A stretch of 10,876 bases of DNA from Clostridia bacterium (GCA_022791735.1 JAAVZQ010000015.1:1-10876); one strand, 5' to 3'; positions 1-7,184 are shown, counted from the first letter of the stretch. Program-made: numbers and translations. The notes: generated from the sequence alone by a model not told the origin.

Positions 1-3000
1 GATGTAGCATCTTTAGTAACAACTGGTACTTCTCCTCCAAATGCAACTGTTTCCTTACTTATTGAGAAATTTGGAATATCTTGTGCTCTTTTTTCTATTG
101 TAAATCCTAAACTTTTTGTTATTGTTCCTTTATAATTTCCTTTTCCTTCAAGTACAACTTCTACTGTATATGTTCCTGCATTTATTGGTGCATCACTACT
201 TGTTTCTGCTCCAGTATATGTTATTGTCTTAACTACTGCATTTTCAAGTTCTGCTTCTGTCATTCCTGTTATATTTATTATTGCTGGTCTTGGTGTATTT
301 TCTTTAAATGTTAATATGTTTTTGTCACTTGCATCTGCTACTGGTGGTTCTACACTTAATTTTATTCCTGCTTCTTCAATATCTTTTGGTTCTATTTTAA
401 ATGTAACTTCTTTTTCTCCTGTTACATTATAGTTATTATCTCCACTTATTGTAATTACTGCTTTATATGTTCCTACATCTTTTGGTGTTACTTCTTCTCC
501 TGCTTCATTTAGATATTTTATACTAATTTCAGTATTTGAACCTTCTGGAATTAGGTCTTTATTTATGCTTACATATTCATCTATTCCTACTTCTGTTTTT
601 GTAGGATCATAAGTAATTTTTATATCATTATCTGTTACTATTATTGCATCATCAATAGAGATAGTTTTTGCACTTATTACAAATCTACCTATTCCTATTT
701 CGCTCTCTGTAGCTGTATAATTTTTTCCTGCTGCTATTGATACTCTTACTGCATATGTTCCTGCATCTTTTGGAGCTACATTGGTCTTTCCACCTAAAGT
801 TCCATTTTCTCCTACTTTATAATAGTTGTATGTAATTTTTCCTGCACTTGCCTCTACCTCTTTTTGTAATTTTACTGTTACTCCTTTTGCTGTATTATCA
901 AATGTATAATTATTCATTCCATTATCAACTGTATAATCTTCTGTCCATGTTAAATCTAAATCTTCTAATGCAGGTGTTTTTGGATTGATTTTCATTGTAG
1001 CTGTCTTTTCTGCTGGATTTACAGTGTTATAATCAGTAGTATTCTCAGATATTATAGAGAATTTTGCTTTTACTGTATATATTCCTGCATTTATTGGTTC
1101 TCCATCTAATTTTGTTGTTCCTTCATAATATTCATAATCTACTTTTACAAAATCTGGTAAAGTACCTGTTATTGCTATTCCTTGTGTATTTTTATTGAAA
1201 ATTTTTGATGTATCATCATTAAAGCTTATTCCTGTTAAATTATAAGCTGTTTGATCTACTGTAAATGCATTTTGATAAGTATAAGATGCTGGATTTATAT
1301 TGCTATAATTGTTCTTTAAAGCTGTTCCTTCTGCATCATCAGTAAAGCTAAATGTTGCAACTACATTATAAGTTCCAACTTCAGCTGGTGCGTCTAATTC
1401 TATACTTGTATCTTTTACATTTACATATTTATATGTTGCAGTTACCCCATTAGGTAAACCTGTTAGTTTCGCTGTTTCATGTTTATTTTCTCCTAAGCCT
1501 TCTGAGCTTGGGCTAAAAGTTAATTTGCTTGCATCTAAGCTATATATTGCTTTAGTTATTGAATAATAAACTGTATCAAACACTATATCATAGTTTTCTG
1601 CTATTTTTGAACTAGCATTTAATTTTATTGGATATGTTGTTCCTACATCTGCTCCTTTTGCAAGTAATGTAGTACCATCTGTGTTATATGCTTTTATTAT
1701 AATTCCTAATGTGTCTATTTCTTCTTGTGTTAAATTATTTCCTTCTGTTCCATCTGCATTTATTTCTTTTACTGTAAAGTTATATGTTTGGTTAATATCT
1801 TTATTGTATTCACTTGTTATTTGTGTATCATTATTTAATATTACTTTTACTTGTTTTTGTACAATTGTAAATCTACCTATTATTGTAGTATTTCCTAATA
1901 AATAGTATTCGTTTGTTGGTGTAAATGTAGCTGTTACTTCATATTCGCCTATTTCTGTTGGTGCATTAGTACTTGTTGTAGTTTCTCCTACTTTTTTGTA
2001 TGTATATTCTACTTTACTTACACCTTCTGGTAATTCTTTATTTAAACTTGCTGTTTTTGCTTCTCCATTATATACTATATTACCTTCTGGTAATACTTTA
2101 AAGTCTGATAAATCTACATCTTTAGTTGCAATTACTGTGAATTCTTTTTCTAATATATCTCCTTTTGATATATATTGAATAGTAATTGTATTTTGTCCTA
2201 CTTTTAGATTATCTATTCCTACTACTCCTGAAAGTTCATCTCTTGTTAAATCTGCAAGTGTTAAGTTTCTTTCTTCTTCTCCTTCTGGAGTTATTTTGTT
2301 TCTAATTTCTCCTGATGCCATTGTGATTTCTATCTCTACATCACTAAATCTTACTTCGTCTCCTGCTTTATAGTCTGTTTTTGTTTTAGTTACATTTATT
2401 GATTTTATATAATCTTTTACTGTTATAGTTTTTGTAATTTTGCTTTCATTGCCTTCTTTGTCTACAGCTACAAATGTTATTTCTTTGTTTTCTGTTATAT
2501 TATTTTGTGAATATGTATATGTATATTTTCCATCTTCTTGTTTTAATGTATCTATTAAGTTTGTAGTTGTTCCTTCTACTTTTAATGAACTTAGTTCTTC
2601 ATTAGATACTATTATTTCATTATAAGTATCACCATAGAATATTTCAGCTTCTGTTTCATTATCTTTGAAGCTTAATTCTGGTGGTGTTATATCATCTTTG
2701 ATTTCAAATTTTACCCAATTTATATTTGTTTTATTGTTTGAACCATCTACTGCTGTAACAAGTACATAGTACATTCCTTTTTCTGTTGGTAATTGTATAT
2801 CGACATTATTACCATATCCTATTGTTAATTCTTTTTTTGTATATTTTAATTCTGATGGACTATAAGTGACACTTTCTGGGTTAGTTGTGCTTAATTTTGC
2901 TGCAGTCCAATAGATGTCTGTTCCTTCTGTATCGTTATTTCCAACATCACTTATTTCTACCTTAAAGCAACTATCATAAGTATTAGTTTCTTCATTATAT

Positions 3001-3569
3001 ATATTTACTTCTCCACTTTTTACTTTAATTGGTTCTGCTTCATTGTCTTCTGGCATTTTGAAGTTTTTTGCTCTAATTGTAGGTACAGTAGTATCCATCT
3101 CATCTATTTCGTTTACTATATAATATGGTATATTTTTCCAATTTCCTGTACCTGTTGCTGTCGATACTGCAACACTAAGTTCTAATAGGCCAGTTGGCAT
3201 ATTAGCACCATTATTATATATATTTATTGGAATTTCTACTGTTCTATTTGTGCCTGCTGGTAATTCAATCCATTGTGTTGCTGTGCTAGCTTCTTTTGAA
3301 CTATCAACCTTACTTAAATTCATATTCCATCTATAAGCTATATCAGTAGCATCATCACTTACTTTAAATCTGATACTTTTTATCTTTCCGCTGGTTATGT
3401 CACTTTGTAGTATCTTTCCTGATGTGTTACCATAATTTTCATATATGGGTAATGCATCTATAGTAGCATTCACTGCTTTTGCCATATTAGGCATTCCCGT
3501 TAAAATAGCTACAATCGCAATAATTGTAACAATAATTTTTTTACTTTGTTTCTTTAGAAAAATAGACAT
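1..3569 (-). CDS. Giant secreted surface protein of repeated Ig-like/MBG-like domains (3' end outside window)
   Basis: The minus-strand frame is open for 1189 codons from ATG 3569-3567 to the left edge, so the C-terminus is missing. The start has AGGAGG at 3578-3583, 8 bases upstream. Residues 1-32 form a signal peptide: a Lys-rich start, a hydrophobic core, and cleavage expected after AKA (30-32). About 33-290 is a unique N-terminal part. Around 290-385 is an Ig-like unit ending in a VDKEGNES turn. Around 387-480 resembles the bacterial Ig-like Big_3 type (TKTDYKAGDEV near its start). From about 480 onward are at least six divergent beta-rich repeats of roughly 90-100 residues, most carrying an AGTY-V or VGTY-V turn, as in MBG/YDG-type domains. 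The role is inferred as a stalk or adhesin at the cell surface. No catalytic motif is seen. A sortase signal or other anchor would lie outside the window. The reading frame and secretion are well supported; domain family names come from recognition by eye. Confidence 0.9.
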   Translation of the reverse strand, partial: MSIFLKKQSKKIIVTIIAIVAILTGMPNMAKAVNATIDALPIYENYGNTSGKILQSDITSGKIKSIRFKVSDDATDIAYRWNMNLSKVDSSKEASTATQWIELPAGTNRTVEIPINIYNNGANMPTGLLELSVAVSTATGTGNWKNIPYYIVNEIDEMDTTVPTIRAKNFKMPEDNEAEPIKVKSGEVNIYNEETNTYDSCFKVEISDVGNNDTEGTDIYWTAAKLSTTNPESVTYSPSELKYTKKELTIGYGNNVDIQLPTEKGMYYVLVTAVDGSNNKTNINWVKFEIKDDITPPELSFKDNETEAEIFYGDTYNEIIVSNEELSSLKVEGTTTNLIDTLKQEDGKYTYTYSQNNITENKEITFVAVDKEGNESKITKTITVKDYIKSINVTKTKTDYKAGDEVRFSDVEIEITMASGEIRNKITPEGEEERNLTLADLTRDELSGVVGIDNLKVGQNTITIQYISKGDILEKEFTVIATKDVDLSDFKVLPEGNIVYNGEAKTASLNKELPEGVSKVEYTYKKVGETTTSTNAPTEIGEYEVTATFTPTNEYYLLGNTTIIGRFTIVQKQVKVILNNDTQITSEYNKDINQTYNFTVKEINADGTEGNNLTQEEIDTLGIIIKAYNTDGTTLLAKGADVGTTYPIKLNASSKIAENYDIVFDTVYYSITKAIYSLDASKLTFSPSSEGLGENKHETAKLTGLPNGVTATYKYVNVKDTSIELDAPAEVGTYNVVATFSFTDDAEGTALKNNYSNINPASYTYQNAFTVDQTAYNLTGISFNDDTSKIFNKNTQGIAITGTLPDFVKVDYEYYEGTTKLDGEPINAGIYTVKAKFSIISENTTDYNTVNPAEKTATMKINPKTPALEDLDLTWTEDYTVDNGMNNYTFDNTAKGVTVKLQKEVEASAGKITYNYYKVGENGTLGGKTNVAPKDAGTYAVRVSIAAGKNYTATESEIGIGRFVISAKTISIDDAIIVTDNDIKITYDPTKTEVGIDEYVSINKDLIPEGSNTEISIKYLNEAGEEVTPKDVGTYKAVITISGDNNYNVTGEKEVTFKIEPKDIEEAGIKLSVEPPVADASDKNILTFKENTPRPAIINITGMTEAELENAVVKTITYTGAETSSDAPINAGTYTVEVVLEGKGNYKGTITKSLGFTIEKRAQDIPNFSISKETVAFGGEVPVVTKDAT

Positions 3570-3655
3570 ATATATTTCCTCCTAATTTTATTATTCGATT
3601 TTAATGTATATAGTCTTACAAGTTATATTATACAATATTTGTAATTTTTTGTCAA
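3570..3655 (-). promoter_or_regulatory. Sigma-A-type promoter and leader of the Ig-domain protein gene
   Basis: Reading the minus strand, TTGACA lies at 3655-3650 and TATAAT at 3632-3627 with exactly 17 bases between, a perfect consensus pair. Transcription should begin near 3620, giving a leader of about 50 bases that ends in AGGAGG (3583-3578) before the ATG at 3569. This implies strong vegetative expression. Confidence 0.88.
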
Positions 3656-3724
3656 CATTTTTCGCGTAGACTTATGTAAACTTTCTGTTTCTTCTATTTT
3701 TCTACTTTTGTAAAGCATTTTAAT

Positions 3725-3755
3725 AGTCCCCTAAACTTTGTAAGTTTAGGGGACT
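3725..3755. repeat. Perfect 14-bp hairpin downstream of the G+C-rich secreted-protein gene
   Basis: AGTCCCCTAAACTT (3725-3738) and its exact complement (3742-3755) flank a 3-base loop TGT. The stem is stable, but neither strand has a T-run after it: minus continues ATTAAAAT and plus continues CAAAAGCGG. It may be an atypical terminator, an mRNA 3'-end stabiliser, or the end structure of an inserted unit. It directly abuts the left inverted-repeat arm at 3756. Confidence 0.75.
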
Positions 3756-3771
3756 CAAAAGCGGTCTTATA
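3756..3771. repeat. Left arm of a 16-bp inverted repeat flanking the G+C-rich gene
   Basis: CAAAAGCGGTCTTATA at 3756-3771 is the reverse complement of 5553-5568 except for one base (15 of 16). It lies in the 3' untranslated region of the 3829-5493 gene, between the hairpins at 3725-3755 and 3780-3794. In the minus-strand mRNA the mismatch becomes a G-U pair, so both arms could form an unbroken 16-bp duplex. Confidence 0.75.
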
Positions 3772-3779
3772 TATATTCA

Positions 3780-3794
3780 AAGACTATACGTCTT
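3780..3794 (-). other. Small hairpin in the 3' untranslated region
   Basis: On the minus strand AAGAC, loop GTATA, GTCTT forms a 5-bp stem about 35 bases after the stop codon at 3829. It is one of two stem-loops after this gene. No T-run follows, so it is not called a terminator. Confidence 0.45.
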
Positions 3795-3828
3795 GTAGAG
3801 TGTTAAGGAGTACTTATGCAGCAGATGA

Positions 3829-5493
3829 CTATCCCATCTGTCCGCTACCGTCAGCACCTACGTCTCCCATACCAGGCTCATTTTTATGTGCAGGTGCTTG
3901 CACAATTTGTTGCTCGTCATCAGGAGTTGTGTCAGCCGGTGGAGTTGTATCAGCCGGCGGAGTTGTGTCAGCCGGCGGAGTTGTGTTGGCTGGCGGGATT
4001 GTGTTGGCCGGCGGGATTGTATCGGCTGGCGGGGTTGTATCAGCCGGTGGAGTTGTGTCAGCCGTACTACTGTCCTGCATCTGTCCGCCATTTTGGCTAG
4101 TTTGATCTTCATCTCCAGGTTCCTTCTTGTCACTGTCTTGCATTTGATCTCCGCCCTGGCTGGTCTCACCTTCGGTTCCAGGCTCCTGCTTGTCGCCGCC
4201 AGTGTTTCCGCCGTTGTTGCCGCCGTTGTTGCCGCCGTTGTTGCCGCCGTTGTTGCCGCCGTTGTTGCCGCCGTTGTTGCCGCCGTTGTTTCCGCCGTTG
4301 TTTCCGCCGTTGTTGCCGCCGTTGTTGTCGCCATTGTTGTCGCCATTGTTGTCGCCGTTGTTGTCGCCATTGTTGTCACTGCCGCCGTTGTTTCCGTCAC
4401 CTCCACCATGCGGAGGATCCCAGTTACTGTCACTGCTATTACTGCTTCCATTATCGTCATTAGTCGCTTTCAGGTTCTTAACAACCTCGATTGTCAAAGT
4501 GAGCTGTCTACCCTCAAGGTCATAGACCAGAGTATAGGTGCCCTCTTTGTTGGTATCGAAATTGCCACGAATGACAACCTGGTTCCAGAGTTCAGATTGC
4601 TCTTTACCAGAGCTATCCCGAATCTTTGCTTCTGGAAGCACAATCTTGCTACCGACGCCAACTCTCATTTTGTTCTGGCTGCTTACGTTCTTGTCGCTAA
4701 ATTTGAGATTAAGCTTCTGGCTCTGCTCGACTACCCTCACGAGGGTGACAACAGTCTTACCATTCAGTTCGTACTTCAAAAGCTGATAACCCAGTTTCTC
4801 CATATCGATTTCCGACTTGGTAACCTTGCTCTCGAGCTCCTTGTGCTCTTTCCAGTACTGGTCATAAACCTGCACTCCGCCATCCTTAAGCTCTTGCCCC
4901 TTCTTTACGACAAGTTCGTAATTTCCCTTGGGCTTAAGCGAAAAGTTCAGGCTATCCACAGGTGCATCTTTGCCTTCGGGCAGTGCTTCTAAGTCTTTAG
5001 AGACCATCACTACCTTATAGGTGAGTTTGCCTCTGAAGGAATAGAGAAGTGTATAACTGCCTTCATGCTGGTTGGCAACGGTGCCAATTTTGATGAAACC
5101 AGCTTCCAAATCTCTATGCCGGTTACCCATCTGGTCCAGAACCGTGACACCGACTTTATCAGGCAGGCAGATATACTGCACATTGCCTTCTTCGTCCAAA
5201 AGGACTACACCGGCGTCGTTGTAGGCCTGCCCCTTCTTGATGCGGGTAACCTGCTCGCCAATCGGCTGCAGCATCCAGTTTGCTTCCGGGTTTACTGCCT
5301 CGGGAACTTCGTCTACGACGTTTCCCTCAGTGGCATCAGTGCCTTCTTCGGTCTGCACATTAGCAGAACCGTCGGCGGTGGTTACTTCAGCTGCGAAAGC
5401 AGTGCCAGTGAGAGTGAAGACAAAAATCATTGCCATCAGCAAACTCATCAGCTTTGCCCGTGCAGCTTTTCCTTTCTGTGTCTTCTTAAACAT
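3829..5493 (-). CDS. Secreted Ig-like-domain protein with NNGG/NNGD and ADTTPP repeat arrays, of foreign base composition
   Basis: This 554-residue protein starts at ATG 5493 with AAGGAGG just upstream. Residues 1-35 are a signal peptide with a Lys/Arg-rich start, a hydrophobic core, and cleavage expected after AFA before AEV. About 74-345 holds three related beta-rich units. The first (IKKGQAYNDAGV ... G-YTLLY) and third (G-YTLVYDLEG) resemble the Ig-like fold known as DUF5011. A Ser/Asn/Gly linker leads to 14 NNGD/NNGG units, then an acidic stretch containing two QMQDS motifs, then eight ADTTPP-type units, then a Gly-rich tail. No LPxTG, membrane anchor or cell-wall-binding repeat is visible, so anchoring is unknown. 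G+C is about twice that of its neighbours in sampled lines (33 of 60 at 5281-5340), which points to transfer. A role as a secreted or surface matrix or adhesin protein is inferred; no enzymatic motif is seen. Confidence 0.9.
   Translation of the reverse strand: MFKKTQKGKAARAKLMSLLMAMIFVFTLTGTAFAAEVTTADGSANVQTEEGTDATEGNVVDEVPEAVNPEANWMLQPIGEQVTRIKKGQAYNDAGVVLLDEEGNVQYICLPDKVGVTVLDQMGNRHRDLEAGFIKIGTVANQHEGSYTLLYSFRGKLTYKVVMVSKDLEALPEGKDAPVDSLNFSLKPKGNYELVVKKGQELKDGGVQVYDQYWKEHKELESKVTKSEIDMEKLGYQLLKYELNGKTVVTLVRVVEQSQKLNLKFSDKNVSSQNKMRVGVGSKIVLPEAKIRDSSGKEQSELWNQVVIRGNFDTNKEGTYTLVYDLEGRQLTLTIEVVKNLKATNDDNGSSNSSDSNWDPPHGGGDGNNGGSDNNGDNNGDNNGDNNGDNNGGNNGGNNGGNNGGNNGGNNGGNNGGNNGGNNGGNNGGNTGGDKQEPGTEGETSQGGDQMQDSDKKEPGDEDQTSQNGGQMQDSSTADTTPPADTTPPADTIPPANTIPPANTTPPADTTPPADTTPPADTTPDDEQQIVQAPAHKNEPGMGDVGADGSGQMG
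3919..4062 (-). repeat. 18-bp tandem repeat, eight units, encoding Pro/Thr-rich ADTTPP
   Basis: Eight 18-base units run in phase; the Ala-Asp/Asn codon pair recurs at 3931, 3949, 3967, 3985, 4003, 4021, 4039 and 4057. The peptide unit is A-(D/N)-T-(T/I)-P-P. Units have diverged by single bases. Because 18 is a multiple of three, gain or loss of units keeps the frame, so length should vary between strains. The peptide should be an extended Pro/Thr spacer, a possible glycosylation site. Confidence 0.9.
4201..4380 (-). repeat. 12-bp tandem repeat, fifteen units, encoding Asn/Gly-rich NNGG/NNGD
   Basis: The array fills 180 bases as 15 units of 12. The central nine units are nearly identical (gttgtt-g/t-ccgcc on plus). 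The four coding the N-terminal side carry gtc instead of gcc, giving Asp (NNGD). The protein reads four NNGD, ten NNGG, then NTGG. High unit identity suggests recent expansion by slippage, and the frame is preserved whatever the copy number. Confidence 0.93.
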
Positions 5494-5528
5494 AATGTTA
5501 CCTCCTTAAATTGTCAAAGTGCCTATAC

Positions 5529-5579
5529 TTACATGGTGTTTACGCTCTTTGTTATAAAACCGCTTTTGTTTCCATACAT
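5529..5579 (-). CDS. Possible 16-codon leader peptide in the 5' untranslated region
   Basis: ATG at 5579 opens a 16-codon frame, MYGNKSGFITKSVNTM, ending in TAA at 5529, which is 35 bases before the main start codon. A GGAGGGG stretch lies 13 bases upstream, longer than the usual spacing. Codons 4-9 overlap the right inverted-repeat arm. The last codons are ATG TAA, a start-stop pair. It could be a regulatory upstream frame or chance; the only support is position and an imperfect ribosome site. Confidence 0.25.
   Translation of the reverse strand: MYGNKSGFITKSVNTM
5553..5568. repeat. Right arm of the 16-bp inverted repeat flanking the G+C-rich gene
   Basis: TATAAAACCGCTTTTG at 5553-5568 is the inverted partner of 3756-3771, with 15 of 16 positions matching. 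It lies in the 5' leader, and just outside it is a hairpin (5573-5607). This mirrors the left side, where a hairpin also abuts the outer edge of the arm. Confidence 0.75.
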
Positions 5580-5607
5580 AGGAGAGAAGAAGCCCCTCCA
5601 GCGTATG
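5573..5607 (-). other. Leader hairpin of the G+C-rich secreted-protein gene
   Basis: On the minus strand CATAC (5607-5603) pairs with GTATG (5577-5573). An inner GGAG/CTCC stem (5599-5596 with 5584-5581) closes a loop that includes CTTCTT. The inner GGAGGGG would be sequestered when folded. It is a candidate cis-regulatory or stabilising element; no known riboswitch class is recognised. Confidence 0.45.
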
Positions 5608-5618
5608 ATTTATTTCAA

Positions 5619-5674
5619 ATAGGCGTACTCCATGCCTATAATTATATTATACTAAAATTCGAGCTAAAAGTCAA
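5619..5674 (-). promoter_or_regulatory. Strong promoter and 5'-terminal stem-loop of the G+C-rich gene
   Basis: The minus strand reads TTGACT at 5674-5669, a 17-base spacer, and TATAAT at 5651-5646. Transcription should begin near 5639, exactly where a 6-bp stem starts: ATAGGC (5639-5634), a 9-base loop, GCCTAT (5624-5619). The RNA would therefore begin in a hairpin, an arrangement known to slow 5'-end-dependent decay. The -35 box is 10 bases past the spoIVB stop, and no terminator is visible between, so read-through from spoIVB is also possible. Confidence 0.82.
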
Positions 5675-5683
5675 TTTTTTGAA

Positions 5684-6424
5684 CTATAGTAATTTATCTA
5701 TGAATACTGCATAAGCAATTTCTGGATCTTTTACTGTTACATAGTTTACTGCTCCTATTAATTTACCATTTTGCATTAGTGGTGCTCCACTCATTCCTTG
5801 AACTATTCCTCCTGTTTGCTCTATTAGTTCCTTATCTGTTACTTTTATCTTTATATTTCTATTCTTATTTATGTAATTAAGTCCTATTATTTCTACCTCA
5901 TAACTTTTTAATGTATTGCTATTTAGTGCAATCAATATGTTCGCTTTTCCTTTTCTTACATTATACCAATTTGCTGTAGTTACTTCTTCATATTCTCCTT
6001 TTAGATTAGTAACTTCTCCAAAAATTCCACATGCACTGTCATAATATATATTTCCTATTTCTTTTTTGTTATCTACACATGCTATTATATTTCCTGTTTC
6101 TTCTTTAGTTCCTTTGTTTATACCTTCTAATTTTATATCATAACATGTACCTTCAACTCTAGTCTTTTTGTTTACATCTTTTGCTGTTGAATGTCCTAAT
6201 GCCACAAATTCGTTTGTATCCTTTCTTACAAATGTTACTGTTCCTATTTTCTTTGAAGATGTTGCTATTGTTTCTCCAGATTTGATATTACTATTTTGAT
6301 TATCTATCTCAAATCCCATTAGACGTCCTACTAATAAAACTTTTTGTGGCTTTACAGATAATACATTTATACCTATAAGACCAATTAATATGATTGTTAT
6401 AAAAACTGCTAGTACTTTCTTCAT
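5684..6424 (-). CDS. spoIVB: SpoIVB-type S55 serine peptidase, short form lacking the PDZ domain
   Basis: SpoIVB is a forespore-made serine peptidase that acts between the spore membranes to trigger pro-sigma-K processing. Here an N-terminal hydrophobic segment (about residues 3-25) should anchor or export it. The S55 domain is clear. Numbering from the upstream ATG at 6430, His80 is in ALGHS, Asp199 in VTDKEL and Ser214 in GIVQGMSGAP. The 15-residue Asp-Ser spacing equals that of Bacillus subtilis Asp363-Ser378. The C-terminus (NGKLIGAVNYV..DPEIAYAVFID) also fits the family. At 246 residues it is far shorter than the roughly 425 of B. subtilis, and no PDZ domain lies between the membrane segment and the peptidase. 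ATG 6424 is preferred to ATG 6430 because GAGAGG lies 8 bases before the former and only 2 before the latter. It stands alone and is divergent from cysE. Confidence 0.88.
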   Translation of the reverse strand: MKKVLAVFITIILIGLIGINVLSVKPQKVLLVGRLMGFEIDNQNSNIKSGETIATSSKKIGTVTFVRKDTNEFVALGHSTAKDVNKKTRVEGTCYDIKLEGINKGTKEETGNIIACVDNKKEIGNIYYDSACGIFGEVTNLKGEYEEVTTANWYNVRKGKANILIALNSNTLKSYEVEIIGLNYINKNRNIKIKVTDKELIEQTGGIVQGMSGAPLMQNGKLIGAVNYVTVKDPEIAYAVFIDKLL

Positions 6425-6528
6425 ATACATAACCTCTCTTTATATTCTATTCAGTTTGTCTAAAATCTTTCGTCTTTTTGGTAACTTTTGTAATTTTAAT
6501 TTCTTTGGTTATGTATTATTGTCATTCC

Positions 6529-6600
6529 TTATGTAAAGCACAGTCAATATTTTATCACAATTTACATAATATAGCAATAGTTTTTACTAAATTATGTAAA
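6529..6600. promoter_or_regulatory. TTATGTAAA motif cluster and inverted repeat in the spoIVB/cysE divergent gap
   Basis: The 241-base gap between the divergent spoIVB and cysE starts holds TTTACATAAT (6561-6570) and its exact complement ATTATGTAAA (6591-6600), offset by 30 bases or about three helix turns. A further TTATGTAAA is at 6529-6537. It is a candidate regulator-binding array, but the region is very AT-rich and the regulator is unknown. No convincing promoter pair was found for either gene; the best cysE guess, GTTACA (6616) and TACAAT (6640), would start RNA inside the ribosome site. Confidence 0.35.
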
Positions 6601-6665
6601 TTATTTTTGTTTATTGTTACACTTTGTGTTTCTATTTCATACAATATATTTGGAGGGAAAGTTTA

Positions 6666-7184
6666 ATGTTTAGAGTATTAAAAAATCTTTATAAAGATGC
6701 AAAAAATATTAAAGATAAAGATCCTGCAACTAGTAATATTCTAGAGGTTCTTATTTTATATCCTGGTTTTCATATTTTGATATTTCACAGATTTGCACAT
6801 TTTCTGTATACATATAAATTGTTTTTTCTTGCAAGATTTGTCTCACAACTTGGGAAATTTTTTACTGGAATTGAAATACACCCTGGTGCTAAAATAGGAA
6901 ATAACTTATTTATTGACCATGGCACTGGTATTGTAATAGGTGAAACTGCAACAATTGGAGATAATTGTACAATCTATCATGATGTTACTCTTGGAGGTAC
7001 TGGGAAAGATAAATATAAAAGACATCCTGACATTGGAAATAATGTGATGATTGGTACAGGTACAAAGATACTAGGTCCGATTAAAATAGGAGATAATGTA
7101 AAAGTTGGTGCAAATAGTACCATTTTAAAAGATGTGCCAAGTAATGTAACTGTTGTCGGATATAATAGAATTGTAAAAAAATGA
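6666..7184 (+). CDS. cysE: Serine O-acetyltransferase
   Basis: The enzyme transfers acetyl from acetyl-CoA to L-serine, making O-acetylserine, the committed step to cysteine; it is cytoplasmic. The protein has 172 residues from ATG 6666, with GGAGGG 8 bases upstream. The N-terminal helical part (about 1-65, with FHRFAHFLY) leads into a left-handed beta-helix of hexapeptide repeats (IHPGAKIG, IGDNCTIYHD, IGNNVMIGTG, IGDNVKVGAN). The active-site signature is intact: IDHGTGIVIGETA and YHDVTLGGTG. It is shorter than the B. subtilis (217) and E. coli (273) enzymes, lacking much of the N-terminal domain, as in many short clostridial forms. It is the only plus-strand gene here and converges on tRNA-Thr, whose 3' end is 2 bases past the stop codon. 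Being close to sigH echoes the Bacillus gene neighbourhood. Confidence 0.95.
   Translation: MFRVLKNLYKDAKNIKDKDPATSNILEVLILYPGFHILIFHRFAHFLYTYKLFFLARFVSQLGKFFTGIEIHPGAKIGNNLFIDHGTGIVIGETATIGDNCTIYHDVTLGGTGKDKYKRHPDIGNNVMIGTGTKILGPIKIGDNVKVGANSTILKDVPSNVTVVGYNRIVKK

Noticed and set aside
4201..4380. CRISPR-like regular repeats
   Set aside because: Units are 12 bases, directly tandem with no spacers, and encode a clean NNGG/NNGD peptide in frame.
3886..4992. A 368-codon plus-strand open frame, and others, across the repeat arrays
   Set aside because: They are antisense or off-frame shadows: tandem repeats with unit lengths divisible by three stay open in several frames. The minus-strand frame has the signal peptide, ribosome site and promoter.
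3725..5607. Integron gene cassette or insertion sequence
   Set aside because: No integrase, transposase or attC-like core is seen, and no target-site duplication was found at the outer edges. Only the inverted repeats and hairpins remain, so mobility stays a hypothesis.
5065..5622. A 185-codon plus-strand open frame opposite the secreted-protein gene
   Set aside because: It runs antisense across the signal peptide and promoter region of a well-supported gene, has no ribosome site, and is not recognisable as a protein family.
6431..6665. T-box or other riboswitch before cysE
   Set aside because: T-box leaders are common before Firmicute cysE genes, but no AGGGTGG-type box or specifier stem is present in this short AT-rich gap.
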